Assembly: GCA_025331565.1 (NCBI GenBank)
Contig: JAFREQ010000003.1
Span: 10,223,001 to 10,287,000, forward strand
From: Holacanthus passer
Taxonomy: Eukaryota; Chordata; Actinopteri; Pomacanthidae
Reading direction: 5' to 3'
Length of the DNA: 64,000 nucleotides
The notes under the pieces were generated by a model, which was given only the letters and a program-made list of their open reading frames with translations, made no database searches and was not told the origin of the DNA. Every line of letters starts with the position of its first letter. Position 1 is the first letter of the stretch. Below, piece after piece: positions 12,906-25,869 of this stretch. The translations under genes and the position numbers were made by a program.

Positions 12906-15900
12906 AGTTATACACACACATGCACATATCATATACACGCAAAATTTATTCTATTAATCACAGTTGACATTAGTCGTGTTTGATCAGAACTGTCGACTAC
13001 GTTCTGAATGAAAGGCTCCAGAAGAAAAAAAAACAAAAAAAACAGAAGCTCTCTGTGAGGTGTATTTTGTGGAAGAGCTATCCATGACATGTGGAGGCCT
13101 TACCATCCTGAAAATATATAGCTCAACCCTCAAAGTTCCTTTTAAAAAGCCCTTTGGACTACGTGTCACAACACATCTTTTCTGATATCTTTTTCTTTGT
13201 CCCCCTCTGCAGATTGATGGCCTGGTGACTCCGCTGAGCGAAGTTTAAAATGAAATAAAAAAAAAAAAATCGCCACCATCCCAAGCCCAGCTGTGTGGCT
13301 CAACACTGTGAACATCATCACACGCTCGACTTTCGACCAGAGCTGCACACATGGACGTGCATATGTGCCATACGAGCATGTATCCTGTTCATTTCAGCTA
13401 GTTAATGACACTGTGAAGGACTTGCACTTCATTTCACTTTACACATCAATTTCACAGTGTGTCCACATCCAGACAACAACCAGAGAAGAACATCTAAATG
13501 AACACTTTTCAGGAGTTGTGTTGAAAAATGAATAAAACACATTAAAAAACACATGAGACACAGTCAGTTTCCCAAGTCTAAGTGTTGACAGTCAGCGTGA
13601 AGCGTCGGGTGAAACAAAAAAATAAATTAGTGTTACTTTGCATCCATCCATGTTTTGGTGAGACGTGTGGCCCAGCGCTCGGCTCTGTGGCCCACGAGAC
13701 AGAAAACACAACGCAGACGCACACATACGCCTCCTCCGCAGTCTGCCACAACTATTACTGTATGTAGCTCTAATGAATCATTTATCAACCTGTGACACAT
13801 CCAGCGATACAGCACTTTCCCAAACTTGAATGCAGGATTGTATACACACATACGATCGCACTCACACACGTGTGCGCACAATCAAATAAACAGGCAGGTA
13901 GGATATAACACAGGAGGTTTGAAAAAAGGAAACTAGAAAAAAAAGTCACTATATTAAAAGAAAAGCTCACTTTTGAACACACTGCAGAGAGACTACAGAG
14001 ATTACACAGTGCATACACAAGGGCGAGCGGGATGATGCTGATACCTTGAGTTAATATGATGATTGATTTTGGTGATACCTGGTTACCCGCCAGTGGAAAC
14101 ACAGATGAAAATACCGGCATGTTCCTCAGGGAGCGCCCGTGTTCGCCCGGCGTCAGGCAGGAGGATAAACACAGAGGTTTGCGTTTGTGACGGAAACTGT
14201 CGATGTGATGCGAAAGTCAGTCTCTCAAATTGCTATGTGTTGATTTGTGCCACACTGAGGGTCATGCCATTTAGTAACACTGATAATACTGATGTTAGCT
14301 CGTCATGCCTCTCATCTGTACATGCACCTGTGTGTGTGTAAGAATTTTACAGCCAAGAAAGTCAAAGTTATACATATTTGTCCTCTGATGAACTTGTAAT
14401 GGATCTACCTGCTGTATATTTCTGCTGCAATTATTGTTTTGTGTTTTCTGCTTCATGTATTCTCTTCCTCTTGTTGTATAATGCTAACTGAGATGTGGGT
14501 GGAAAGGACTAATTAGAGGACATTATCTACTGTTGTTCTATTGTGTTTTTCCTTTGACCTCGCTGACAAACCTCATGTTCGACTGCAGCGCTTAGACAAT
14601 CTGGGACTACATTCATTTAAAAAATCCACATTTCTTTATTTAAACACATCATAACAATGTGGGTATAATATTCTCCTGCAACAGCAATACATTGTGTTTA
14701 GTGCATTTTCAACAACCATCTACATCCAACATACTGCAAAGCCACATGGTATTTTTCCCATCATCCCCAGGTTCAAAGACACTGAACACAACCAGGAATG
14801 CATGAAAGTGCCACATTAATGAACATAAACAGTCCCATAGGCTGAAAGTAGAGTCAAACCTCTCCTCCTCTCTTCATCTCTCTCTCTCTCTCACTCGAAC
14901 AAACACACAAAGACACACGCACACACTTCAATAAGCGTCGTGTACTTAAGAAAGCAGATTTGTTTAATACTAGCTGTTCCACAGTCACAGCTGCATCCAT
15001 GCAGGGCTTTTATAAGCAGAGCGCTGAACTCAGATTTGCCAAGTCACAAGCTGAATCACTTTGCAACAGAAGCCCCGTGGCCTTTTCCTTTCCCAGAATC
15101 CAGCAGCCTGCAATAACAACACAGCTTCAGTAATCTGCAATGTGCATGGGCAATGTTCTGCTTTTAGTTTAGCAAGCGTGCTCTGGTTGATGTGATGAAG
15201 TTCTTACATTATAGTAGATAACTTAATGAGCAGGTTCATTAGTTTGCACAAGTAGAAATATATACTGTGCAGTGTATCAGCACCTGTTTGTGTGTCCAGA
15301 AATTCCCCTGGTCCTAGTTAGACTAAAACTGCAATTTACGGCCTAGTTTTTTTTTTTTTCTATGCCTGCTGGGAGCTTCATATAGACTACCATTATATGT
15401 TAATTATATGGTTTCATTACATTAAAACACATCAAACAAAAAATGTAAATGTAATGCAATTAGTTTTATTAGAAGCCACCGGATGACCTCATATAAGGTC
15501 TTAATCCCCCTGTGTGGGTTCAGGCCCGGGGCAGGATCAGGCTGAAGAGTAGGGAACCCCAAAGTGTTCTGAAAAGACCATTTTAAAAAGATGAAATAAA
15601 ATATAACATATTAAAAAGAATTATTATAATCTAAATACAAATAAATTTAAAAAAAATAGAAATGAAAATGTATAAGATAAGAATGTCCAGTTGAGGTTTC
15701 TTTTACAAATTATTCACAGATGATTCTTTCACAATTTGACATTTTATGCAATTTGATCATTTATTTTATTATTTAATTATTTATTTGATACTGGATGACT
15801 TCAAAGTCCACCCAAACTTTGGCCACTTGTGGGCCATTTCTGTTTGGGAAATAGTTTGAGCAAGTTCTCACTGAAGTTGGTGTTAATATAACCACAAAGA

Positions 15901-16162
15901 TATGTTTCAATCTCCTTGTTTAGTCTAGTTTTTTTTTTTATTTGACCATCAATCTTTGAAGCTCAAATGAAACATATGGAATGACAACAGCGGTTTGACA
16001 GTGCAAGTTGTTTGCATACACAGGTTGGTAGATTCATCTCTGAGCTTCCATATCAATAAACTAACACACAAAACACTATATACAACACATTTCTATAACA
16101 CTGTCCCTTACAAATAAAACAAAATAAACTGAAGTACATAATCATTTTCATGTCCAATCATC
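12906..16162. other. Non-coding stretch, nothing assigned
   Basis: Contains short microsatellite-like CT and CA runs (about 14,876-14,893 and 14,905-14,930) and T/A runs. The frames at 13,293-13,535 and 13,582-14,341 on both strands carry no recognisable domain. Confidence 0.45.
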
Positions 16163-16252
16163 ATGTACCCGCCTCTCGGCCAGTGTCAGTGGGATCGGCT
16201 CAAGCCCCCCTGCAACAGGATAAACGTGTAAAGCTGACGAATGGATGGATTC
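16163..16252 (+). repeat. L2-type SINE/LINE 3' tail fragment
   Basis: Matches the familiar 3' end shared by fish L2-like LINEs and their SINE partners: GTACCCGCCTCTCGGCCAGT, then GGGATCGGCTCAAGCCCCCC, TGCAACAGGATAA and a terminal ATGGATGGAT. Only the last 90 or so bases are present, as expected of a 5'-truncated insertion. Orientation is plus, with the ATGGATGG tail on the right. Confidence 0.75.
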
Positions 16253-18304
16253 ATTCATTGATTTTTGGGCGACTTGGGGGCACGCAACATGTTGTAAACA
16301 CAGCAATGACATACACTATTATCCACTTAAAAAAGTAATGGGCAAACATTTTAAAGTAATACCTGTTTACACATCCACCCATCGTGGAGCCACAGCAGCT
16401 TTCATTTGCAGTCGTGTCTCAGGCTACCTGATGATTTCAAGCACAATGTTCACTCTCCTTTCAGCTCTGGTTCGGTTTCTATCGACTCACAAAGGAAACT
16501 CTCTGGCTCTTCAGCTGCTAAATGCTCCACTATGTTCACCAGATAATCTCTGACTTTGTCTGTCTGCTGCTTGGTGTCGAGCAGTGCGCAGCATATTTAT
16601 CAGAGCCGTTCCTCTAGAAGAAGCCGCCTGCCCCATCCTGAAATGCTTATGAGAGCAGATCCGTATAGCCGGAGGATGCTTCTTGGATGGGCATCCGATT
16701 TCCCTGGGTGGGCCCCCTTTTTTAATACCATTCATTAATGATTAAAAATGATAATGGGAAATAATGGAAAGATTGTCAATATTTATCATTTATTTAATAT
16801 ATTTCATTGTATGCCTATTGGTGGATGGAATACAGGGAGGAACTGAAGTTAATTTAAATAAGAAAGAAGCCATTATGCAAGAATCACAATATTATTATTG
16901 CAATATGATTTCATTACAGACTTTCACAACGGCCTTACGAAATTGTAAATCACATGTTGACACGACACACATTTGGTTGTCACTCATGTGGACACACGAT
17001 GCATTGCACCCAAACACAACCGAACCAAAGGACTATAATTGTGGGCAAAACCTGAACGATACTAAAAATCTGTGTGGTGCTGAGAGAACTGGACAGATAG
17101 TTACTCATCTTCCGAGGGTTTATCAGTGAGAGTGACACCTTCTGTCTTTTGAGACGTCACCTGGAGTTTTAGAATCTAAATACATATGTTCCTCTGATAC
17201 AGCCTCTCCCCCAAAGTGAACCAACATATGGCTGAATTACGTGCTACATTACATCCTAATTTCCCCTTTGCCTCTGCATGTGTCTCTCTCCCCAACAAAC
17301 ACCCAAACCTTTTGATGTGGACTCCTCACGTGAAAGAGACGTGCTTCATTGCTCCTCACTTTCTTTCTCTCTCTCTTTGTCTCCCGGTGCCGCTCCCTCG
17401 CTCGCTCTCACACGAAATCTCGAGAGGAGCACATCACGGATGATAATGGCTTACCTGTAGTGCTGACACTTATTCATATCCTGAACAACAAAGTTGGCGA
17501 GCCGATAATCACTACATGGTGCGGGCAAACACTCCGCAGACATCATCCTGAGGGGCCCGAGCCTTGTGTGTAATAGGTACTACAAATTGATACCACCAAA
17601 TGGCAGCTTCAGAGATCCCACATAATTAGACAGAGACACAAGGGGGAAGGAGAGAGCTCGACTCACCCAGACATTAAACATGTGTTTTCAGCCTGCCTCT
17701 TGCCATGTTTCACCGGCGTTCATTGCCTTTCTATCGACTGGCAAAACTACTCTCACCCAGTATGGATTGACTAGCAGTCGGAGGAGAACTGAGGTCATCA
17801 ACTATATCATTCTCTGCTTTTATGTCAGCACCTGACCCCTGGAAACTGTCACATGAAGAGAGACAAAAAATAAAACAGTTAAAGTAGAAGCAAAGTTGTT
17901 GGATGCAAAATGAGCTGCTGGTGGTGAAAGACAGAAAAGAAAAAATCTTTTTTTTTTTTTCTCCAAGTTTATTTTCAAGTATAATGGTGATGTGAGCGAA
18001 CTGTAGACGTAGAAATGGATTTTTTCTCACCGTGTTTTGCTCTGATTTCTATCCCCGTCTCGTGTCACAGTGCTTTCTACCCACTTCTTAACTCTAATCT
18101 GCAGCTGCACTTGGAAAATGTGCCGGTGAAATGTTTCATCTTCTATGTACTTTAATGACCTGTCTGTTACAGGAGGCAGCACAGTTAAGAGTTCCTTCGC
18201 TGAGGGTTTGGACCAAAGGCCATACTCTTAGTAGTGAGTCATTTCTCTCTCGCTAACTATCCCTCTAATGTCACTTTCACTTCTCTCCTTCCCACTCACT
18301 GCAG
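16253..18304. other. Non-coding stretch, nothing assigned
   Basis: The frames at 16,245-16,553, 16,764-17,129, 17,216-17,573 and 17,731-18,030 show no domain or repeat family that I recognise. Confidence 0.4.
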
Positions 18305-18430
18305 GTCCGTCAGATCTGCAAGGAGATGGTGGAATGTGCCAATCTGCTGATAAAGCACAGCGCCATTCATATACAGTTAAATGAGCACATTGACAAAAAT
18401 GCTTGTCTTAACAAAGCACTAAAAGTCTAA
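18305..18430 (+). other. Candidate terminal exon (unidentified), weak
   Basis: A good-looking splice acceptor precedes this segment: a CTAAC branch-point-like motif near 18,255, then a long pyrimidine tract ending in ACTGCAG. Directly after it a frame runs about 41 codons to TAA, beginning VRQICKEMVECANLL. No strong donor lies inside, so it could only be a last exon. I do not recognise the protein. Open frames of this length arise often by chance, so this is only a lead. Confidence 0.15.
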
Positions 18431-20516
18431 ATTCCAGGCTTCAAGAATTTCTTGGAGCAAAGAAACATCTGGCAATGCAGTGAGAAGAACCATATGTTCA
18501 TCCTCCATTTCCTGTATCATGTAGAAATGACTGTAATTTATCTTTAAGGAGAGAATGATACAGCTCCACAGGTATCAAGAAGGCAGCACTTCCTGGGAAA
18601 TCCTTGACAGAATTTGATTTGTAACGGAGACAGGCCCCTCGCTCGTTGAGGAAAATGAACCCTCAGGACTCGATCGCGGAGAGAACGGCATGTTTAGATG
18701 GTTATTGTTGGAGTGCAATGAAGGATGTTTGAATGTGTTTGCAGGGATGGAGAGCCACCCAGAGATCAGATATCTGTCTCGTAGATTGCTGTTGTCCAAC
18801 TACCCATCCATCCAGAGCCACCGCGTGCATCAGCATGTGGCCTTTGAAACTACAGGGAGGCCCTCACTGCTCAAGTATCGACACGGCAGCAAAATGGCGT
18901 ACCTGGTGTTCTGGGTATTTCATTGTGTGTGTTTGACAGCGGGAGCTAACTCTCTGTCTCGCTCTGTCTTCTGGTGCTATCTCATCCTGCCTATGGGGTT
19001 GTTAGTTGCTGATATGATGGCAAATAAACTCGTTTTTTTTGGTTTTTTTGTGGGTCCATTTGTTGCATCTGTGCCGTCTTTGCCCTGATTATGTTGAGTG
19101 GACAGTCTCAGTGTTTTCAAAGTAAATAATTAGCTCCTGTTCTAATGCCATGACTCTTTATGCGTCATCATAAGTGGTACAAACAAAAGAAACCGCAGAC
19201 TTTAAAATCACTCAAAGAAGAAAAATATGTAAGTACTTTTTGCTGCCTTTTCAATACGGTAACACAGACTGAAGTTCTGTGTGTTGCCCAGTTTATTTGA
19301 TCAATCAGAATTAAAGCATAGTCAAGGCCAATTTTAATTTTAGCTGATTCGCAATTGATGACTTCTTTTGAGCAAACGTGCCACTCGCTTTGGTGCCTGT
19401 TCAGACCCCGGCATCTTTATAAATCCAGATTGAAAAGAAAAGAGATTTTTTTTTTTTTAACCCTGGGGAAAACCGCTAATGTTTTGATGAATGCACATTT
19501 GGAGACAAATCCGTACAGCTAATGCAGATTTGTTCTGTTTCATGTCTAATCTAGAGCTTGTGATGATCACAGTGCTCCTCACACACAGTCCCTCCACTGA
19601 GAGCAGAGACTGTCAGAAACGCGCTGGTATGTAAATTCAGATTCATGCATGATGTCATCTGGTGTCATCAGGTTTTCAACAGCGACTCTCCTTGGAAAAC
19701 AGTTGTCAACACTGCGAGCACGTTTTCCTTGCGAGAGATTCCCACATCGAGATAAACACGGAAAACTAGTCGCTAAACAGCTTTCACTAAAATGAAGAGT
19801 GAATAGAGAAAACTTTCTGTACCGCTCTGTGCATTTCTGTTCACGCTGAAACATTCGTCTGGAGACTGCAATGTTCACGTTGCATCTGCGTGCTGTTCAC
19901 GCCAGCCATCATAGGGACTTGCCGTAATTACATCCAAATAGACGATGCGGGTCTAAATGTTCTGCAAAAACAAAACGTAACCCTGAGGGCTTCGGGTTCA
20001 GGTTTGTTTTTTCAGGTTTATACTGTACATATTGTTATTTTGTTGGTCTACAAACAACAGAACAGCTGCCACCAATCTGTTGCCGCTTTAATTGTTTCAA
20101 ATCAACTTTTCAAACGGTTTCTGTTTAGACTGTCAATTGGACGTCGTTCTGTAAGCGTCTGCCAACCTTTTTGTGAGCGGTGAAAGGATTTTGTGCAACT
20201 TGCAAAACATAAAAACCTGGAGTGATGTGAATAAAAATTACAACGCACAATGCCATGGCATACCAAGGATGAAATGTTTTTGGTTTTTTTTCAGAATCTT
20301 TACTGTAAACCTTTCTGTTGTTTCTTTGCTTTTACTTTACTGCGTTTATTGTTCATGCATCAAAATACCAAAGCCTGCGTGTGAAAACCTACTTGACAAT
20401 AACCTTGGTTGAGATTCTGATAAACCGAAGTAGCCAAACCAAACAAACAAAAAACACAACATGTATTTCTATATACTCCATATCACAGAATTGGAAATAT
20501 TCTGGCTGCACAGAAC
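18431..20516. other. Non-coding stretch, nothing assigned
   Basis: The longest frame, at 18,690-19,088 (plus), turns into T-rich low complexity at its 3' end and has an antisense competitor at 18,575-18,799. No family was recognised. Confidence 0.4.
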
Positions 20517-20540
20517 AAATAAATAAATAAATAAATAAAA
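20517..20540. repeat. (AAAT)n microsatellite
   Basis: About six tetranucleotide units, seen directly. Confidence 0.9.
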
Positions 20541-22919
20541 CCTCTCTCCTCACTAAATTGTAGGAAATGAGATTGGAGAGCACACTGGTGAACTGGAGCA
20601 GTTTGCATCAGTCAGTCAGTCTATTGATCAACTCTGCATAAGACTTGGTCGCCATGGCTACGTAAGAGCATATAGTGCTGCTGCTCTCACCATATATTAT
20701 CTCGGGATAATTCGATGTATGCATTTGCTGAGAGCGTTCCAAAATGATGTGGTGTGTACGAGCTGGAGGAATCTGTTTCCAATCATTTGTTAGGCATTAA
20801 AACCCTGCAGGCACAGATTATTACCACCTCAGTCAGGATTTTCATTTTCATTATTCCTCTTTAGGCACAATGATGATAATAATAATAATAATGATAAATT
20901 GTTTTCAACTGAAGGAACATGTATTTAACAAACCATGATTAAAATTGTATATGATATGGAAACCTCATTCCCTCGCTCCTGACTCCTCAGCCCCTCCCTA
21001 CCTCCCCTTGTTGAACTGTATATTTTTCAATTAACATTTTCTTCAAAAACAACAGAAACATATTGTCCCTGACTCCTCATATACTCCCTTTCAGATGTAA
21101 ATCAGCAGCATAGTCTCTTCAGGATTACTGACTAGTAAAGTCTATCATCTATGAAAATTGTCACCCAGGACACAAAGCCACAAGACACTGCATGCAGATG
21201 TACTTGGTTTTGCTGCTCTACCATAGACACTAACTGTTACTCACATGAAGGAACTAATCTGCATAAAAAAATATTTTTTGTCACAAAAACTGGAAGTCAT
21301 ATTGTAATAATATAAATCAGTAGATCTACAGCCAAAAAAAATTATTACATGAAGAATTTTTAAAGTTGCAATTTGCAACAATGAACTGGAGTTGAAATAT
21401 AGCCAAAGATGCACGATGATGATTAATGTAATTTCCTCCTTGGAATAAATTTGAACAACTGTATTACTTCTTAGTTGTTGATTAGCCAGATATTCCTGAG
21501 CTGCTCAGTGTTTCTGACTTTGTATTAGCGTCCACTGTGGCGACTGATGTGCTACTACACCATCAAACCCCATGCATATACTAAGACAGTAGCTTTTGAA
21601 TAGCTCTGCACTGTAGTGACATATACACATATATAAATGGATTATTTAATCTCTGATAACATGTACTGTACCTACATATCTGCACAGACAGACAGACATG
21701 ACACAGTGTGATAGAAGAATTATTTATATTAGAAAATGAACACATGTAAATATTAATATTAGACTGACAGTGAGAAGGAAAAAAAGGTATTCTCCTGGAA
21801 GCTTCAGAGGGAGGATATAAATCTCTCTTTACCAAAGAATACAAGAGAAGCTAGCCAGCTTGCATTCATAACACTTTCATCTCCCATTACAATATTGCCC
21901 TTTCGAGTAAATAACCTTCATGTTTCAAATGTGACAAGCAGGCTTCCAGCTAATGCATGGATCATTCTCTCTTTCATTATTGCCTCCATTCTCATCCACC
22001 GAGGACCAATAACTTGATTTTTTGTTGACAACAAAAGTTCTCTCCCTTTCTCAAAATACACTAAAAGCACACAAAGGGAGGATAGTTGTTTTTTTTTTTC
22101 AAAATGTCTATTTATCCTTTAATCATACACATGTATGTATCTCATGTAAGAAAATGCAGACAGAAGTAACAAAATGAATTAGCTTAATACAGTATGTTGG
22201 TAATACTGTTGTTGATTTGAAACTCCTTTACAGCTATACATTTTTATTGCAAGTCCCATTATGAACAATACACTAGCAATGAATGAAATCATTAAAATGC
22301 ATCGCATCAATATAGCTTTGAAAAAGTGAACATATTGTGTGGAAAATGCGCACAATCAACAACTAATTTTAGCAGGAGAAAGCAACCTGAGATCTGATCA
22401 ACATGACCCATCTGATGCAGCACATGTCCTCGGGATGGAAACGTGTTACTGCCAGGTGTTATCTGAAGTAACAGGGGACGGATTGTGGCTGTGTGATTTG
22501 ACCATGTAAATCCTTGCTAAAAAAAAAACAAAAAAAAAAACAGCCTCAGTGATCATGTCCCTGTCTGTGAAAACGTGGCTTGCGCTAGATGCCTGTTAAA
22601 CTCAGCATGTTCAACCAATTTCTTGGCATTCTCCTTTGCATCCAAGCAGTGCCATCTGTTTCAGTGATTACTTTAAAATTCAAGTTGTGTGTGTGAGATG
22701 AACTTGTGTAAGGGCGTGGGCTGGGAAGAATAGAAGACAGTCTGTGCTTGAACCGAGTAGCTGCCATGGACAACGGTGGGGGCCAATGCTGAATTTCAGA
22801 AATCACGATACTGTATCAGAAATAATCATTTAACTATTTCAATGATGATGTGGATTTGCAAAGTTTGTGTCATGAGCAGCGCTGGTTTGTTGAAGGATGT
22901 CAAATACTTTCTGAACATG
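20541..22919. other. AT-rich non-coding stretch
   Basis: Contains an (AAT)n tract at about 20,869-20,892 and A/T runs (22,091-22,100 and 22,519-22,541). No exon or known mobile element was seen. Confidence 0.45.
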
Positions 22920-23930
22920 ATGTCACGATTTCAGTTCTTTCTCAATTGGACCCAGGAGCGAGACACAGACGAGGGTGAAAAGGTAAAAAAGGATTTATTA
23001 AACAAAAGAACTCCAGGACAAATCAAAAGGTGACTAAACAAGAAATCCAGGTGGTGTGGCGTTGCTTCAGTAGATGGAGGCGGGTAGGTGGGTGCTGAGG
23101 CTGGACGGCAGGAGACAAACTGGTGGAGCTGGTAGGGATGAACACAAGAGAAACAGGGAGCACTGGAAAAGCAAGAAAAACACTAGAAATGCTGGAAACA
23201 CTGGAGAACAGAGGCAAAGACAGGGAAACAGAGGGAAACACTGGAGGCACAGGAACCACAAAGCTCTAGAAAACAGGGGACATGGTGTAGTGTCTTGTCC
23301 TCTTCATCCCTTGTTATGTGATTTTTATGAAATTTGAACCTATGTTCTTTCTTAGAAAAGCCAGTTTAGAGGTTGAAGGACAGGTTGAGTCCATAGGTTG
23401 AGTGTCATTTTTACAGCTTTAGCAGATGTTTGACCAACTATGTGTGTGTAAAGGTGAGGGTTTGGAAAGATAAGAAACCACATTTAAGGATAGTAGTTTG
23501 GGCTGAAAGAGAGAGATCTCACTATTGGCACCAGAGACTCTCAGATTCGGCTGGTTCTTGACATTGTTCTCTTTTGTGTAATAAAGTCCTTTTATGCACA
23601 AGTGAGGACGTGTCATCAGTGGTCACTTCTTTTCATCAACACATCAAGAAACAACAATGGAAAAGGGGACGATCTGGCAGCTTGCAGGTGAAGGAGAGAG
23701 ATATTTAAGCTGCCTGTCGTTAGGTGAAATTGGGGACAGCTGAGAGAATGGAGAGCCCCAGCACCTGAAGACCACACCTCCAGCCACTGAAGCAATGTCT
23801 GAACAAAAAGACTAAACAATCCTAAACTAAAAACGCTGGAGTATATAACTAAACATGCACAGAAAACAAACTAGAAAAACACCAAAATCAACTAAGAGAC
23901 CAAAACCACGACACATGACACAGATTTCTT
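22920..23930. mobile_element. Degraded long interspersed repeat, possibly with a nested insertion
   Basis: The left arm (about 22,923-23,275) begins TGTCACGATTTC and continues with GGACCCAGGAGCG, a GGATTTATTAAAC block and many imperfect GGAAACA/CTGGA units. The right arm (about 23,640-23,928) ends AAAACCACGACACATGACA. Read inverted, that end begins TGTCATGTGTCGTGG, giving loosely inverted termini. The arms resemble, from memory, a repeat that is abundant in percomorphs. The middle (about 23,284-23,640) differs in composition, carries AATAAAGTCC near 23,579 and could be a separate solo-LTR-like insertion. No coding capacity remains. Confidence 0.4.
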
Positions 23931-25025
23931 CTGTGTTGCATTTAATTTATTAAATAATGCTGCCAAAGATAATATATAAATCCAGGCTGAATCCCTGAAT
24001 CCTATAGGCCTAAAAAAAAATCCTTACCCAGTTCTTTGAGTCCCATTCCTTGGCAATGTTATCATGCATCTTTATCTCTTATAGCTCTTAAGAAATACCT
24101 TAAAGTTTTGTTCTGAAGTAGGCCGGCTTCTGATTGGATCCGTACAGGATTTTCTTGTAGGATTAGCAAAGGACTTTTTGACTAAGGATATAAAGCTCAA
24201 GAAAGGTCACGGCGAGCCTGTTCTTACTCTTGTTACCAGTAAGAACCGCACAATGCAACCCGATGAAAAACACCTTTTATCTCCACCCTGTTTTTCTTTC
24301 TACCTTTGTGTCTATCTTTTAACAGCAGCTGTCCCAAGAAGACTCGGCAGTAAAAGCCGAGGACACGTTATAAAAGGTATATTGTTTGTCTTTACTCGAA
24401 GCTGCAGCAGGTTCATACTCACACGGCACAGAAGAAGGAAACTGAACCCCCCGGTGTACAGCTGAGTTCAGATGTGAAGCACTCGACTCTGAACCGTGAA
24501 AGTTTGTAATAAAATCCTGAACAACATGATTAAATATTTATTAATGCTTACAAGTTTATGATGTACTATTAACAGATGCAGTGATAATTCCTTAAAAAGT
24601 GCTTTATGCTAGTAAAAGCTCCACTGGAACAACAACAACTAAGAAGGAAAAAAAACTTTTGAACTCTTTGCTTAAAGTTTTTTTTTTCTTAAAGTTTTTA
24701 ACTGCAGACAGCAATGGACTGATTAATGCAACTATGTCTGAAACAAGCAACCTCAGCACGACTTGTTTTCATGTTAAAACTTGCTTGTGGTTTACATCAT
24801 CTCAATGATTCAAGGAGCGCATTCTGTCATATAGTTTTCAAAGGTGACGACAAAGGAGACGTTGATGCAAAATGAATATGTTGCAGAGGAGCGGATCCAT
24901 ACAACAACAGTGTCAGAGTCGCCCCATAGATGCTGCAACGCTTCACAAGACAAGGCTCCTACATAACATTTTCAGTCTGAAAATATGTATTATTCATGAG
25001 GTGTGAGCATTTTATTGTTGTGATT
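23931..25025. other. Non-coding stretch, nothing assigned
   Basis: Short frames at 24,178-24,465 and 24,599-24,808 have no recognisable domain. Confidence 0.4.
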
Positions 25026-25072
25026 TAAGTTTCATTTAACCAGACAGTCTCGCTGAGATTAAAGATCGCTGT
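25026..25072 (-). repeat. Retrotransposon 3'-tail fragment
   Basis: TTTAACCAGACAGTCTCGCTG followed by AGATTAAAGATC matches a tail motif found in thousands of copies in teleost genomes (TTTAACCAG-AGTCTC-TTGAGAT). Only about 45 bases remain. The minus orientation is assumed from the usual layout of this family. Confidence 0.45.
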
Positions 25073-25280
25073 ACAGTGGTGCTCAAAAGTTCTCTAACAA
25101 GACATTAAATAGATTGTTCCATTAACAGATGCACAGGAACAGCACCTGTGCAAAAGGTGCTGCTTTGTGGATGTTTTTCATTTTCCAGTTTTCTGTCATT
25201 GGTAATCAGGTGTCTCAGCAGCTGTTCTCTTCCATCCAATAGCACGGTGTCACTCCCTCATCGCTAGCCTATCATCTTCG
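25073..25280 (+). mobile_element. Possible Tc1-like terminal region with overlapping hairpins
   Basis: TACAGTGGTGCTCAAAAGTT is close to the outer terminal repeat of several fish Tc1-like elements and begins with the expected TA. Shortly inside it lie two mutually exclusive hairpins: 25,131-25,137 pairs with 25,145-25,151, and 25,140-25,147 pairs with 25,155-25,162. It may be the left end of the broken transposase copy beginning at 25,870, but the 800-base gap is longer than usual for Tc1, so something may have inserted between them. Confidence 0.35.
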
Positions 25281-25289
25281 TGCTATAAT

Positions 25290-25640
25290 ACGATCTTTCT
25301 TTGCCCCAGCTCTTTCATGCAGGTGACTTGCGCGCCCCTCCACCTCCCCATCTCCACCTCGTCTTCGCAGAATCATCATCCACTTCTTCACCCATCTGGC
25401 TTTCACAGTCTTCAGTCGCCACCACCACCAGCAGTGTCAGGACTCTGGGGGGTTTATCCAGCAACGGCTCGGACAGTAATTCTCCCATCAAGACATCTCC
25501 CCCCAGAGTCCAACTCGCCAAAGACTCTCTGTCAAGTTTCAATTTCTATTTCATGTCACTTGATGTAATAAATTATCTTTCTTCACATACTCATCTCTCC
25601 TGGTTGTTAGTAGAAGAATCTGTACATTAACTGAATGAGC
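25290..25640 (+). other. C-rich segment with open frames and a poly(A) signal, unassigned
   Basis: Locally C- and CCACC-rich sequence with two plus frames (25,301-25,630 and 25,317-25,568) and one minus frame (25,315-25,542). An AATAAA lies at about 25,567. The composition contrasts with the AT-rich flanks and resembles a retroposed 3' transcript end, but no gene was recognised and no A tail remains. It sits between a Tc1-like terminus and the Tc1-like transposase remnant, so it may be an insertion within that element. Confidence 0.25.
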
Positions 25641-25869
25641 ACAATCAGAGCCTGAATCAGACTTTTGATACAACTTGAAGTCAGGTGTCCTTGAAGGCCA
25701 TTAAAACTGAAGTCAGAGGAAGAACAGGAAGTTCAAAAGCTTAACTGTATAGAAACATAATGAATACAGATGCTTCCACACATACGCACTGCGTTGTGCA
25801 GATAAGCCATTACCATTCAATCAGTGTGTCATGTATAAAAATGCGTCGTCGATTGTGATTTTGAATCAA

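Noticed and set aside
20541..22919. Searched for RNA genes and MITEs among AT-rich sequence
   Set aside because: Only simple AT-rich sequence and an (AAT)n tract; no inverted-repeat pair or tRNA-like box A/B was found.
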